Shown: positions 9,364 to 18,156, counted from the first letter of the stretch. The stretch: 64,000 bases of DNA from Thalassococcus_A lentus (GCF_028023555.1 NZ_JAQIOY010000003.1:686822-750821), one strand, 5' to 3'. Notes: a model not told the origin generated them from the sequence alone. Made by a program: numbers and translations.

Positions 9364-10242
9364 ATGACCAAAACAGATGCACCTGCCGACTATGAGGGCC
9401 TGATCCGGCTGATCCACGATCGGTTCGACCAAATGAGCCGGACCTATCAGAAAATCGCTGAGTATCTGACCCAGAACCCCAATGATGTTGCAGTGCATTC
9501 CGTGAACGCCATTGCCGAACGTCAGGGTGTGCACGCATCCAGCTTTGTCCGCTTTGCGCAGTCTTTGGGCTATTCTGGATTCAAGGATCTGCAGGCCTTG
9601 TTCCAGCAAAGGCTGGCGACCGCAGCACCGGGATTCGAAGCGCGGGTCAATGCCCTCGAAAAGGAGATGCGGTCCCGCGAAGATCTCGAAGACGCTGAAT
9701 TCTTTCGCGATCTGGTGGTCAGTGACGCGGCTTCCGTTCAGGGGTTGCTCGACGAAGTCACACCGAATGATCTATCGTCCGCGGCTGACATTATCAGCGG
9801 GGCGGACACCATCTATTTGCTCGGTCAACTGCGGTCAGCCCCCGTGGTCGAGATCATCCGCTACCTTTTGACCATGGCAGGCAAAAGATGCCTGCTGCTT
9901 GATCCCAGCGGCGGGCTGTCGACACATATCGCGCGCACCATCCGGCCCAGTGATGCCTTGCTAGCCGTATCGTTCCGGTTCTACGCCAATGAGGTCGTTT
10001 CAATAGCCGAAGAGGCCGCAGCCAGCCACGTGCCGATTGTTGCCATTTCCGACAGCACGCTGTCACCGCTTGCGAAATCGGCGACCGTGCTGCTGACCGC
10101 ACCAGAACACAGCAGCCTGATCTCTCGGTCGCTCACGGCACCCATTTGTCTGGCACAGGCCTTGGCACTCGCCGTCGCGGCAAAGGAACAGAATGGCACG
10201 GTCCACCCCACCATTCCGTCCGTCACGGGCACCAAAGACTGA
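9364..10242 (+). CDS. MurR/RpiR-family transcriptional regulator
   Basis: DNA-binding regulator of 292 aa. The N-terminal HTH_6 domain (about residues 10-85) includes SVNAIAERQGVHASSFVRFAQSLGYSGF-like helix-turn-helix sequence; the C-terminal SIS sugar-binding domain spans about residues 125-270 (YLLGQLRSAPVVEIIRYLL). Proteins of this type control inositol and other sugar operons in alphaproteobacteria. As the last gene of the plus-strand cluster it probably controls both divergent transcription units through sites in the gap at 4850-5004. It converges with the dioxygenase gene at 10277. Confidence 0.85.
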   Translation: MTKTDAPADYEGLIRLIHDRFDQMSRTYQKIAEYLTQNPNDVAVHSVNAIAERQGVHASSFVRFAQSLGYSGFKDLQALFQQRLATAAPGFEARVNALEKEMRSREDLEDAEFFRDLVVSDAASVQGLLDEVTPNDLSSAADIISGADTIYLLGQLRSAPVVEIIRYLLTMAGKRCLLLDPSGGLSTHIARTIRPSDALLAVSFRFYANEVVSIAEEAAASHVPIVAISDSTLSPLAKSATVLLTAPEHSSLISRSLTAPICLAQALALAVAAKEQNGTVHPTIPSVTGTKD

Positions 10243-10276
10243 AACCAAGCTCTGGTCGCCCTGCCCGTTCCGCGCC

Positions 10277-11074
10277 CTAGTCGAACCGGTAGCTGGACGC
10301 CGTCACCCCCCCCATCAAGCCAACATCGTGGTAAATCCGCGTTGCCTTACCGCTTTCAGCGGCACCCAGCGCAACAAACAGCGGCACGAGATGATCCTCT
10401 TGCTTGTGGCAGACCCGTGCATAGGGCGCGCTTTCCCAGTCCAGCAAGGCTGCGGTGCGCTGCTCTGCGGGTTTTTCCAAAGCCTGACCAAGCCATGCAT
10501 CGAAGGCCTCGGACGGCGCCTTTGCGGCAGGCCCGAACATACGCAAATTGTGAAAGCTGAGACCTGAGCCGACGATCATCACACCTTCGTCTCGCAAAGG
10601 GGCCAAGGCACGTCCAATCGCAAAATGGTCAGCCGGATCATAGGATCTGAGCAAGGAGATCTGAAAGACCGGGACATCTGCGTCCGGGTACATGATTTCC
10701 ATAGGTGTAAAGGTGCCGTGGTCAAACCCCTGATCGGTGTTCAGATGCGCCGTGATCCCCTGAGCCGTCAAAAGCGTCAAAGCCTTTTGCGCCAGCCCAG
10801 GCGCGCCCGGAGCAGGATAAACCACTTCGTAGGTTTCCGGCGGGAAGCCATGATAGTCATAGACCATCGGCGGTTTTTCAGAGGCCATAATCTGCAGGTC
10901 GTCCGCTTCCCAGTGGCCCGAGATCATCAAGACTGCCTTTGGCTTTTCGGGCAGATCTTCGACCATTTTTCGCAGTGATGTTTCGAGGTTTGCAAAAACA
11001 GCCCGCATTTTCGGCAAATACGGCCATGGCCCGCCACCATGGGAAATGAAATAGGTCGGCATTGAGGAGTTCAT
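10277..11074 (-). CDS. DODA-type extradiol ring-cleavage dioxygenase
   Basis: LigB/DODA-family class III dioxygenase of 265 aa. The start MNSSMPTYFISHGGG was chosen because AGGTGA lies 6 bases upstream. Likely metal ligands are seen in FISHGGGPWPY and SGHWEA. The segment YDYHGFPPETYEVVYPAPG matches the pattern shared by 4,5-DOPA dioxygenases and their bacterial homologues (YgiD). It is a single gene convergent with the rpiR gene and co-oriented with pobA. The true substrate is unknown; members act on catechol-type compounds. Confidence 0.8.
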   Translation of the reverse strand: MNSSMPTYFISHGGGPWPYLPKMRAVFANLETSLRKMVEDLPEKPKAVLMISGHWEADDLQIMASEKPPMVYDYHGFPPETYEVVYPAPGAPGLAQKALTLLTAQGITAHLNTDQGFDHGTFTPMEIMYPDADVPVFQISLLRSYDPADHFAIGRALAPLRDEGVMIVGSGLSFHNLRMFGPAAKAPSEAFDAWLGQALEKPAEQRTAALLDWESAPYARVCHKQEDHLVPLFVALGAAESGKATRIYHDVGLMGGVTASSYRFD

Positions 11075-11210
11075 GGCATCACCTTTCGTTGCTGGCCTCT
11101 TAGGTGATGGCCGCACCGCGGGGGTTCAACCGGTGAAACTGCGCGTTTGCGCACATCCTCTGACCGCAACTGTGCAAGAGACCGCTGCGTTCTGAACACG
11201 CGCTGCGCTT

Positions 11211-12380
11211 CTAGAATGGCAGACCGATATAGTTCTCAGCCAAGTCCCGGCGCGCTGTTTCAGATCGCGCTAGATGTGACAGCGTTGCTTTGCGCATCTG
11301 GGCTGCAAAGCTGTCTTCCCCTTCAAAGCGATGCAGCATTGTTGTCATTTGCCAGCTAAAGCGCATGGCCTTCCATATCCGCAAAAGCGCTCGTTCCGAG
11401 TATTGGTCGATCCCGCCGGGATCGTTTTGTTTGATCGCTGCGATCAGCGCCTGATGCAGATAGAAAACATCCGACACAGCCAAATTCAGCCCTTTGGCGC
11501 CTGTTGGCGGCACAATATGCGCGGCATCCCCAACCAGAAACAGACGGCCCCAACGCAAGGGTTCACACACAAAAGAACGCAGCGGTGCGATGGATTTTTC
11601 AATCGAAGGTCCCGTTTGCATTGTCGCGGCAACCTCCTGCGGAAGGCAGGATTTCAGTCTTTCCCAAAACCGGTCATCGCTCCAGTCCTCGACCTTCTCG
11701 TCCAGCGACACCTGCACATAGTACCGGCTCAGGGTCTCGCTGCGCATGGAGGCCAAGGCAAACCCGTTACTCGAGTTTGCGTAGATCAACTCGTGATTGG
11801 CCGGTGGAGTGCGGGACAGGATGCCCAGCCAGCCAAAGGGATAGACCCGTTCAAACTCGCGCCGTTTGTTGGCCGGGATCGTTCTGCGGCTTACACCGTG
11901 AAACCCGTCGCAGCCTGCCACAAAAAGACAATCCAGCCGCCGCCGCTCACCTCTCAGCGTGTACTCGACAAAAGGCGCCGAGGTTTCCAGATCATTCAGC
12001 ACGACGTCCTCAACCCCGTGCACGATCGTCGTGCCAATGGCATCCTGAGCGGCATACAGATCCGTGGTGACTTCGGTCTGGCCATAAACCATGACAGACG
12101 TTCCGGTCAGTTCGCGAAAGTTGATCCGAACCATCAGGTCGTCGTCCGTCAGAAAACACCCATCATGCGGGATGCCCTCTTTGTCCATGCGATCTGCAAC
12201 CCCGGCTTCGCGCAGTAAAGCCACAGTGCCCGCCTCAAGGACACCCGCCCGGATCCGGGACAGAACATGATCCCGACTGGAGCGCTCCAGTATGACGGTA
12301 TCGACACCGGCCCGGTTCAAAAGCTGAGACAAAAGCAGACCGGACGGCCCACCACCGACAATGGCGACTTGCGTTTTCAT
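11211..12380 (-). CDS. pobA: 4-hydroxybenzoate 3-monooxygenase PobA
   Basis: FAD monooxygenase that converts 4-hydroxybenzoate to protocatechuate. The start MKTQVAIVGGGPSG gives 389 aa, matching the usual PobA length. Visible are the FAD-binding GGGPSGLLLSQLL motif, the DG fingerprint in VAGCDGFHGVSRR, and the second FAD motif GDAAHIVPPTGAKGLNLA. It is divergent from an AraC-type regulator only about 90 bases away, the usual pobA/pobR arrangement. Downstream protocatechuate cleavage genes are not in the window. Confidence 0.93.
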   Translation of the reverse strand: MKTQVAIVGGGPSGLLLSQLLNRAGVDTVILERSSRDHVLSRIRAGVLEAGTVALLREAGVADRMDKEGIPHDGCFLTDDDLMVRINFRELTGTSVMVYGQTEVTTDLYAAQDAIGTTIVHGVEDVVLNDLETSAPFVEYTLRGERRRLDCLFVAGCDGFHGVSRRTIPANKRREFERVYPFGWLGILSRTPPANHELIYANSSNGFALASMRSETLSRYYVQVSLDEKVEDWSDDRFWERLKSCLPQEVAATMQTGPSIEKSIAPLRSFVCEPLRWGRLFLVGDAAHIVPPTGAKGLNLAVSDVFYLHQALIAAIKQNDPGGIDQYSERALLRIWKAMRFSWQMTTMLHRFEGEDSFAAQMRKATLSHLARSETARRDLAENYIGLPF

Positions 12381-12469
12381 CTCGGTCCCTCCCCTGACTT
12401 GGGCAAACCTACGGCGGGCCGCCCTGTGCAGGAATGGACCGGTCACGCCAACTCTGGTACTTTTCGAAC

Positions 12470-13336
12470 ATGGGCGCGCAAAATTCGATTCCAGTGTTTG
12501 CACTCTTCGGGGAAACCAACCGGTTCCCCGACGTCGTTCATTGCGAAGAATTCGTAGACCGCGCCTCGAACCATGGCTGGCGCATTTCTCCGCACCGCCA
12601 TGCGGATATGGCTCAAATATTCATGGTGGAACACGGCCGTGTTGCGGCGCAGGTCGATCGTCTGCAAGCCACGCTTTGTGACGGACAATTCCTTTTTATT
12701 CCAGAGCAAAAAGTCCATGCCTTCGACATTGAGCCCTTTACGCAAGGACGGGTGTTTTCTCTGCCCAGCGCTGTGGTGAAATCTGTGGGGCTGTCGGGAT
12801 CCGAATTCCAAGGCCTGCTGGCAGACGTGCAGACCGGACAAATCAGCAAGGCTCTGAGCCAGCTTTCGGATCAATTGGCCAGTGCCGCAACCAAGCCAAG
12901 CAGATTTCGCGCGCAGCTCTCGGTGGCTCTGGCACATTCCGTGCTCAGCCTGATCGCCGAAGGCGCCGCAAAAAACGGGTCCACCGTTGGCAGCCCTTTG
13001 CCGGATCACATCTTGGCGCTTGATGATTTGATCCAAACCCATCTTTGTGATGGCTGGACAGCCTCAGACTATGCTGAGGCGATGTCGATCAGCACAGGGC
13101 ATCTGAGCCGGCTGTGCCGCCAGGCCACTGGTTTGGGGGCAACCGCCTATATCGAGCTGGCCACGATGACCGAAGCGACAAGGCTTCTGGCCTTCACCCA
13201 AATGCCCGTCGCCGAGATCGGTTACCGGCTTGGATATGAGGACCCATCCTATTTTGCGCGGCGCTTCAAAAGGTTTCAGAAGCAAACGCCATCGGCATAC
13301 CGGTCAAATTTTGTCAGCCAAAGCGGCCAGGTCTAG
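12470..13336 (+). CDS. pobR: AraC-family regulator, PobR-like
   Basis: AraC/XylS activator of about 288 aa. The N-terminal cupin-like half contains the SPHRHADMAQIFMVEHG effector-domain motif. The C-terminal two-helix-turn-helix half contains DYAEAMSISTGHLSRLCRQ and VAEIGYRLGYEDPSYFARRFKRF with the end motif TPSAYR. The start MGAQNSIPVFALFGE at 12470 was preferred because PobR-like proteins begin near the IPVF sequence; an in-frame ATG at 12434 cannot be excluded, since neither has a clear ribosome site. It probably activates the divergent pobA in response to 4-hydroxybenzoate. The symbol rests on context plus domain layout. Confidence 0.8.
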   Translation: MGAQNSIPVFALFGETNRFPDVVHCEEFVDRASNHGWRISPHRHADMAQIFMVEHGRVAAQVDRLQATLCDGQFLFIPEQKVHAFDIEPFTQGRVFSLPSAVVKSVGLSGSEFQGLLADVQTGQISKALSQLSDQLASAATKPSRFRAQLSVALAHSVLSLIAEGAAKNGSTVGSPLPDHILALDDLIQTHLCDGWTASDYAEAMSISTGHLSRLCRQATGLGATAYIELATMTEATRLLAFTQMPVAEIGYRLGYEDPSYFARRFKRFQKQTPSAYRSNFVSQSGQV

Positions 13337-13557
13337 GCATACGTCTGTTTATAGCCGCGCAGCGGCCTTCTGGCCTTATGCGGCGCTGGACCAAATGAAG
13401 AGGCTGATCAGTGGCCACTACCCAAACTATGCCCGGCGATGGCACGGAACCGGGCGGTGTTCCATAATATCCCGACGGCACTCCCCCTTCTTACCCTGAC
13501 ATTACAATTTCCCCGGATGGCTTTAGAAAGCTCGTTGTCACTTTTGCAACGTTTGAA

Positions 13558-13836
13558 CTAGTTCACGGGTGTAAGCGGCAATTTTGCATTGGCCGCTAGG
13601 CTGACCATCATCTGGGCAAAGATGCCTTTCTCGTTCCAACGCGTCCAACTGTTGTAGAACGCTTTGTGCAGGCCATATTCACTCGGTGCAGCCAGACATC
13701 GTAAGCCATTGTGATTGAAGAAGATTATCCCGCCCAGAACATGCTTGTCAACGACACGAGGCTTGCCATAGAATTCGGGGAAGGAAGGCTCAAGACGCGC
13801 CATCTGAGCATCCGTTAGCCAGAAATGATCAGACAT
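13558..13836 (-). pseudogene. IS5-family transposase remnant (N-terminal fragment)
   Basis: The reading frame begins MSDHFWLTDAQMARLEPSF and continues with GGIIFFNHNGLRCLAAPSEYG, clearly the N-terminal DUF4096-type domain of IS5-family (IS427-like) transposases. The similarity ends after the MMVSLAA segment, and a stop follows eight to ten codons later. No catalytic DDE domain follows in any frame towards 13500. The remnant is about 93 codons long, no matching terminal inverted repeats were found, and it marks an old insertion between the pob and cyn regions. Confidence 0.75.
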
Positions 13837-13899
13837 GTTCACCGCTCGGTTTTCGAGCCGTGAAACATGACGCCAAGCGGAGTTCAATGGGCTCTGATC

Positions 13900-14364
13900 C
13901 TAGAGCCCGAGTTCGGACAATCCGTCATGGTCTGCGGGGCGCGGCCCTTGGGGCCAGTGGAACAGGCGTTCTTCCTCAGAAATCGCGACGTCGTTGATCG
14001 AAGCGTGTCGCACGGCCATGTAGCCTTCCGCGTCGAATTCCCAATTCTCATTCCCATAAGCGCGGAACCAATTGCCCGCTTCGTCGTGGTATTCGTAGCA
14101 AAAGCGCACGGCGATGCGATTATCTCCGTGTGCCCAAATTTCCTTGATCAACCGATACCCATTTTCCTGTGACCACTTTCGGGTCAGAAAATCGCGCACC
14201 TCGTCCCGGCCATTGAGGAACTCAGAGCGGTTGCGCCACTTTGTGTCTGCCGTGTAGGCCAGCGCCACCTTGTCCGGATCACGCGTATTCCAAGCATCCT
14301 CGGCCATACGCACTTTCTTGACTGCATCATCATAGGTAAAAGGCGGCACTGGCAAACGTGTCAT
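13900..14364 (-). CDS. DUF1348 (NTF2-like) family protein
   Basis: Small SnoaL/NTF2-fold protein of 154 aa, start MTRLPVPPFTYDDAV with GGTGA about 10 bases upstream. The sequences AEDAWNTRDPDKVALAYT, KWRNRSEFL and FRAYGNENWEF are typical of DUF1348. It lies 7 bases after the cyanase stop, at the end of the cyn operon. Members have no firmly established activity. Its coupling to cyanase suggests an accessory role in nitrogen assimilation, but that is inference. Confidence 0.8.
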   Translation of the reverse strand: MTRLPVPPFTYDDAVKKVRMAEDAWNTRDPDKVALAYTADTKWRNRSEFLNGRDEVRDFLTRKWSQENGYRLIKEIWAHGDNRIAVRFCYEYHDEAGNWFRAYGNENWEFDAEGYMAVRHASINDVAISEEERLFHWPQGPRPADHDGLSELGL

Positions 14365-14371
14365 TGTGCCG

Positions 14372-14839
14372 TCACCACGAGTTGTAGCCAAGAAACTTGC
14401 CCGACATCTCAACCTTCACGCGGTCACCCTTTGGGTTCTCGACGCGGGTCACGGACATGTCGAAGTCGATCGCGGACATGATCCCGTCGCCGAATTTTTC
14501 CTGGATCAGCGCCTTGAGCGTCGGTCCATAGACGCCAACGATTTCGTAAAAGCGGTAGATGCAGGGATCTGTCGGCACGGCCTGTTCCCAGATCTTGGTG
14601 GGGCTTTCGGCCAGAACGCTTTCTGCCTCTTGCGGAAGGCCCATGACGCTGACCATCAGCTTGGCTTTGTCGGCTGGAAAGGCGTTCATCCCCATGGCGG
14701 CAGAATGGGTCCAGACCGGGGACATGTCGATCTTTTCAGCGATCTCTTCCCATGTCATGCCAGCTTGCTTTTTGGCAGACAGGATCATGGCGGTAACGTC
14801 TTCTTTGCTCATCATTTCGGTCATTGCGAGGTCTTTCAT
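14372..14839 (-). CDS. cynS: Cyanate hydratase (cyanase)
   Basis: Converts cyanate plus bicarbonate to ammonia and two CO2. At 155 aa it is essentially the full normal length. The N-terminal POU-like helical domain includes SAKKQAGMTWEEIAEKIDMS. The C-terminal catalytic domain YRFYEIVGVYGPTLK, followed by EKFGDGIMSAIDF, carries the conserved Arg, Glu and Ser of the active site. GGAGGAG precedes the ATG by 8 bases. It sits 17 bases downstream of the transporter ATPase gene. Confidence 0.95.
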   Translation of the reverse strand: MKDLAMTEMMSKEDVTAMILSAKKQAGMTWEEIAEKIDMSPVWTHSAAMGMNAFPADKAKLMVSVMGLPQEAESVLAESPTKIWEQAVPTDPCIYRFYEIVGVYGPTLKALIQEKFGDGIMSAIDFDMSVTRVENPKGDRVKVEMSGKFLGYNSW

Positions 14840-14856
14840 GTTGGTCTCCTCCGAAG

Positions 14857-15762
14857 TTAGCTGTTCACGGCCTTTAAGGCGGGTCGTTTTTCCTCTGGCT
14901 CGTCTGCACTTTCCGTTTTGTCGATGCGGACAGTTTCTGGTGCATTGGATTGGCCCGGCTCGGTGGGCTGACCTGCCAGTTCTTTCGATCTCTTGCCCAG
15001 GAACTGCACAAGATGGTTGCGGATCGCGTAGTAGTTGGGGTGTTCGACGATCTCGGTCCGGTTGCGCGGACGCGGGATCGTGATCTCGACGCTTTCGGCC
15101 ACGCGCGCCTGCGGGCCGTTGGTCATCAGCAAGATACGGTCCGCCAGCAGGATCGCTTCGTCGATGTCGTGCGTGATCATGAAGACCGTCTGCTCCATCT
15201 GACCCCAGATCTTCAGCAATTCATCCTGAATGGTGCCGCGTGTCAGTGCATCCAGAGCGCCAAATGGCTCATCCAGCAAAAGCAGCTTTGGATGGTTCGC
15301 AAACGCCCGCGCAATTGACACACGCTGACGCATACCCCCAGACAGTTGGCTGGGTTTTCGGTGGATGACATCCCCTTCAAGGCCAACCATGGCGAGGAAC
15401 TCTGTTGCATGCGCCTCGACTTTGGCTTTGCTCCAATCCGGATAGCGGGCAGATACCCCGAAGGTGACGTTCTTGAGCGTCGTCAGCCAGGGCAACAGAG
15501 AATAGTTCTGAAATACCACCCCCCTGTCGAGGCTGGGGCCCTTCACCTCTTGGCCGTCCATGATGACACCTCCACTGGTTGGCTCGGCCAGTCCCGCGAG
15601 GATGTTCATGATCGTTGACTTGCCGCAGCCGGAGTGGCCGAGGATCACCACAAACTCGCCCTTCTCGACCCCGAAGGTGGAGTCTTCGAAGACAGTCAGC
15701 TCGCCGCCGTTTCCATCCGGAAAACGTTGGGTGAGTTTCTCGATGCTTAGATATGGCTTCAT
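14857..15762 (-). CDS. cynD: Cyanate/nitrate-type ABC transporter ATP-binding protein
   Basis: ABC ATPase of 301 aa, of the NrtD/SsuB/TauB type. Walker A is GHSGCGKST (residues about 42-50), the Q-loop is in VFQNYSLLPW, the signature is LSGGMRQR, and Walker B is LLLLDEPFGALDALTR followed by the His switch in MITHDIDEA. The C-terminal tail (last 40 residues) is charged and not part of the ATPase core. Gaps of 10 and 17 bases to permease and cyanase show a single operon. The cyanate assignment comes from cynS. Confidence 0.87.
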   Translation of the reverse strand: MKPYLSIEKLTQRFPDGNGGELTVFEDSTFGVEKGEFVVILGHSGCGKSTIMNILAGLAEPTSGGVIMDGQEVKGPSLDRGVVFQNYSLLPWLTTLKNVTFGVSARYPDWSKAKVEAHATEFLAMVGLEGDVIHRKPSQLSGGMRQRVSIARAFANHPKLLLLDEPFGALDALTRGTIQDELLKIWGQMEQTVFMITHDIDEAILLADRILLMTNGPQARVAESVEITIPRPRNRTEIVEHPNYYAIRNHLVQFLGKRSKELAGQPTEPGQSNAPETVRIDKTESADEPEEKRPALKAVNS

Positions 15763-15772
15763 GGGTCTTCCT

Positions 15773-16606
15773 TTATTCGGCGTAGGTCACGCGGCGCTGA
15801 AGCAGGCCGAACAAGGCATCCAGCAGCATGCCCACCACACCAATCATGAGAATTGAGAAAACGACTGAGGTCAGATCGAGGTTGTTCCACTCGTTCCAGA
15901 CGTAGTAGCCAATGCCTGTTCCACCCACGAGCATCTCAGCCGCAACAATCACCAACCACGCGATCCCGATCGAGATCCGCATACCCGTCACAATGGTCGG
16001 GGCGGCGGCAGGAAGGATCACGGTAAAGGCCGTTTTGATCGGGCTCAGTTCATGCGTACGGGCAACGTTGACCCAGTCCTCGCGAACACCTGCGACACCA
16101 AAGGCCGTATTGATCAACATTGGCCAGATTGAGCAGATGAAGATCACAAAGATGGCCGAGGCTTCGCTGTCACCGATGATAAACAGCGCCAGAGGCATCC
16201 ACGCGAGTGGTGAGATTGGCCGCAAGACCTGAATGAACGGGTTGAACGCCTTGTAGGCAACTTGGCTCATCCCGATCAGAAACCCGAATGGGATCGCAAC
16301 CAAAGCCGCCAGAAAATACCCGGTCAGGACCCGGTAGATTGAATATCCGATCTGAATACCAATCCCCTTGTCGTTGGGCCCGGCATCATAGAACGGATTG
16401 CTTAGCTGCTCCCAGGCCTTGGCGATCACGTCGCTGGGCGGGGGCACACCGGCCTTGGGTGCACCACCACCGGTCAGACGTTCGTATTCGGTCAGCTCGC
16501 CCACGGCTTTCTGGCCGGGTATGGCGGCCTCCCATATCAGGAGGCCGACAACGAGCATGAACACAGACAACAGTGCCGCGCGTTGGTTCAGGGATAAGGT
16601 GTCCAT
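15773..16606 (-). CDS. cynB: Cyanate/nitrate-type ABC transporter permease
   Basis: Inner-membrane permease of 277 aa with the BPD_transp_1 fold. The first membrane helix is in ALLSVFMLVVGLLIWEAAI, and the ATPase-contacting EAA-like segment is near GVREDWVNVARTHEL. The conserved ISIGIAWLVIVAAEML and YYVWNEWNNLD segments are typical of NrtB-like permeases. AAGGG lies just before the ATG, and the upstream gene's stop is only 3 bases away. It forms the channel for the binding protein encoded upstream. Confidence 0.87.
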   Translation of the reverse strand: MDTLSLNQRAALLSVFMLVVGLLIWEAAIPGQKAVGELTEYERLTGGGAPKAGVPPPSDVIAKAWEQLSNPFYDAGPNDKGIGIQIGYSIYRVLTGYFLAALVAIPFGFLIGMSQVAYKAFNPFIQVLRPISPLAWMPLALFIIGDSEASAIFVIFICSIWPMLINTAFGVAGVREDWVNVARTHELSPIKTAFTVILPAAAPTIVTGMRISIGIAWLVIVAAEMLVGGTGIGYYVWNEWNNLDLTSVVFSILMIGVVGMLLDALFGLLQRRVTYAE

Positions 16607-16609
16607 CCC

Positions 16610-17992
16610 TTACCCTTTCTTGATTGCAAAGCTGTCTACGTAGGCTTCTGGCGACGCCGGATCGAAGGTCTTGCCCATGATCGTATGCGACTTGTAGGTG
16701 ATATCGGGCGCGGAATAGCCAAGGTCTTCCATGACCTTCTTGCAGTCGGCAGCCAGATAGACCTGTTCAGCCACGCCGCGGTAATCCACATCGCCTTCGA
16801 TGTAGCCCCAGCGCTTCATCTGGGTCAGGATCCAGACCCCCATGGAGTGCCATGGGAACGGATCAAAGTCGATCCTGTCAGGCACACGTTTCACCTCTCC
16901 CAGACCGTCGGCATAAGTACCGGTCAGAACCTGTTCGATGACAGTGACCGGCTGGTTCAGATAGTTCGTTGGGGCAATCGCGGCCGAGATTTCTTTGCGA
17001 TTTTCGGGGTTTGACGCGTATTGCGTTGCGTCGATGATCGATTTCAGCAGCGCGCCATAGGTGTTTGGCAGCTCTGTCGCAAAGGAAAGCGGCGCGGCGA
17101 AGGCACAGCATGGATGGCCTTCCCAGATTTCCTTGGTCAGCAGGTGCAAAAAGCCGATGCCTTCGTAAACGGCCCGCTGGTTAAACGGATCCGGCGAGAG
17201 GTAGCCGTCAAGGTTCCCTGCCCGCAGGTTGGCCACCATCTCTGGCGGAGGCACAACGCGGATCTGGATATCGACGTCAGGGTCCAGACCAAATTCGGCC
17301 ACGTAGTAGCGCAGCAGGAAATTGTGCATGGAGAATTCAAACGGCACGCCGAAGGTAAAGCCCTTCCACTGTGACGGATCGCGCTTGTCCAGATGCTCGT
17401 TCGACAGAACGATGGCCTGACCGTTGATATTTTCCACAGCCGGCATGATGTACGGCTCTGCAACTGAGCCTGCGCCGAGCGTCATCGCCAAGGGCATCGG
17501 CGTCAGCATGTGTGACGCGTCATATTCACCGTTCAACGATTTGTCGCGCGCAACAGCCCAGCCAGCAGTCTTGATCACCTGAGCATTGAGACCATAGCGT
17601 TCATAGAAGCCCAAAGGCTGCGCCATGATAATTGGTGTCGCGCAGGTAATTGGGACAAAACCGATATTGAGGTCTGTTTTTTCCGGCGGCCCCAGTTCAT
17701 CCAGAATGGCGGCTTTCGCTTCGTTGAGCGGAAAGACCGAAGCAAGCGCAGCTGCCATCGTGGAGCCGCCCATCATCCCCATAAACGACCGACGTCCAAT
17801 GTCGCTCTGGCCAAAGACCGACCGGACAATCGCGCTTTCAACCGCGCGTTCCAGCATTCCTTCTGAAGTGGACAGATCGATGCTGTCATCCACCTCCGGC
17901 AGGGTCGTTTTACAGGTGTGACAGCTGCAGTCGGCAGCGTGCCGCAAATCAGTTTTTGAAGAGAAGGGATTCCCCAGAGACTTGATAGACAT
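16610..17992 (-). CDS. cynA: NrtA/CynA-like substrate-binding protein with Tat signal and CxCxxC N-terminal extension
   Basis: CmpA/NrtA-family periplasmic binding protein of 460 aa for an oxyanion-like nitrogen source, likely cyanate. A twin-arginine motif (GRRSFMGMM, Arg67-Arg68) is followed by a hydrophobic stretch ending near AKAAI. The Tat motif is preceded by an unusually long, polar leader of about 65 residues containing Cys22, Cys24 and Cys27 (CxCxxC). The mature part contains NIGFVPITCATPIIMAQPLGFYERYGL, the family hallmark. It is the first gene of the operon and divergent from the enhancer-binding protein gene. The role of the Cys-rich leader is unknown. Confidence 0.85.
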   Translation of the reverse strand: MSIKSLGNPFSSKTDLRHAADCSCHTCKTTLPEVDDSIDLSTSEGMLERAVESAIVRSVFGQSDIGRRSFMGMMGGSTMAAALASVFPLNEAKAAILDELGPPEKTDLNIGFVPITCATPIIMAQPLGFYERYGLNAQVIKTAGWAVARDKSLNGEYDASHMLTPMPLAMTLGAGSVAEPYIMPAVENINGQAIVLSNEHLDKRDPSQWKGFTFGVPFEFSMHNFLLRYYVAEFGLDPDVDIQIRVVPPPEMVANLRAGNLDGYLSPDPFNQRAVYEGIGFLHLLTKEIWEGHPCCAFAAPLSFATELPNTYGALLKSIIDATQYASNPENRKEISAAIAPTNYLNQPVTVIEQVLTGTYADGLGEVKRVPDRIDFDPFPWHSMGVWILTQMKRWGYIEGDVDYRGVAEQVYLAADCKKVMEDLGYSAPDITYKSHTIMGKTFDPASPEAYVDSFAIKKG

Positions 17993-18124
17993 GTTGTGCC
18001 CTCGGTTGTTGTTTCCAACATGCTGGCAGGGTCAAAACCGCAAATGAAGGCATTCGCCGATATTCTGAAAATTTGTTTTATTGATTAATTTCAAGGCAAT
18101 AATCGCCAGCAGACACCGTATTTG

Positions 18125-18156
18125 TTACGAATTTTCGTAATTTACGACATTTCGTA
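18125..18156. promoter_or_regulatory. Tandem inverted repeats in cynA/regulator gap
   Basis: Two adjacent dyads lie between the divergent genes. The first is TTACGAA-TT-TTCGTAA at 18125-18140 with perfect 7-base arms; the second is TACGA-4 bases-TCGTA at 18143-18156. Their centres are about 17 bases apart and they lie 36-67 bases before the regulator start. A dimeric Fis-type HTH protein such as the one encoded at 18192 would bind such sites. I did not find a convincing GG/GC (-24/-12) promoter in the gap. Confidence 0.5.

Noticed and set aside
13337..13557. Right part of an intact IS element with terminal inverted repeats
   Set aside because: No continuation of the transposase and no matching inverted repeats or target duplication were found around the fragment.
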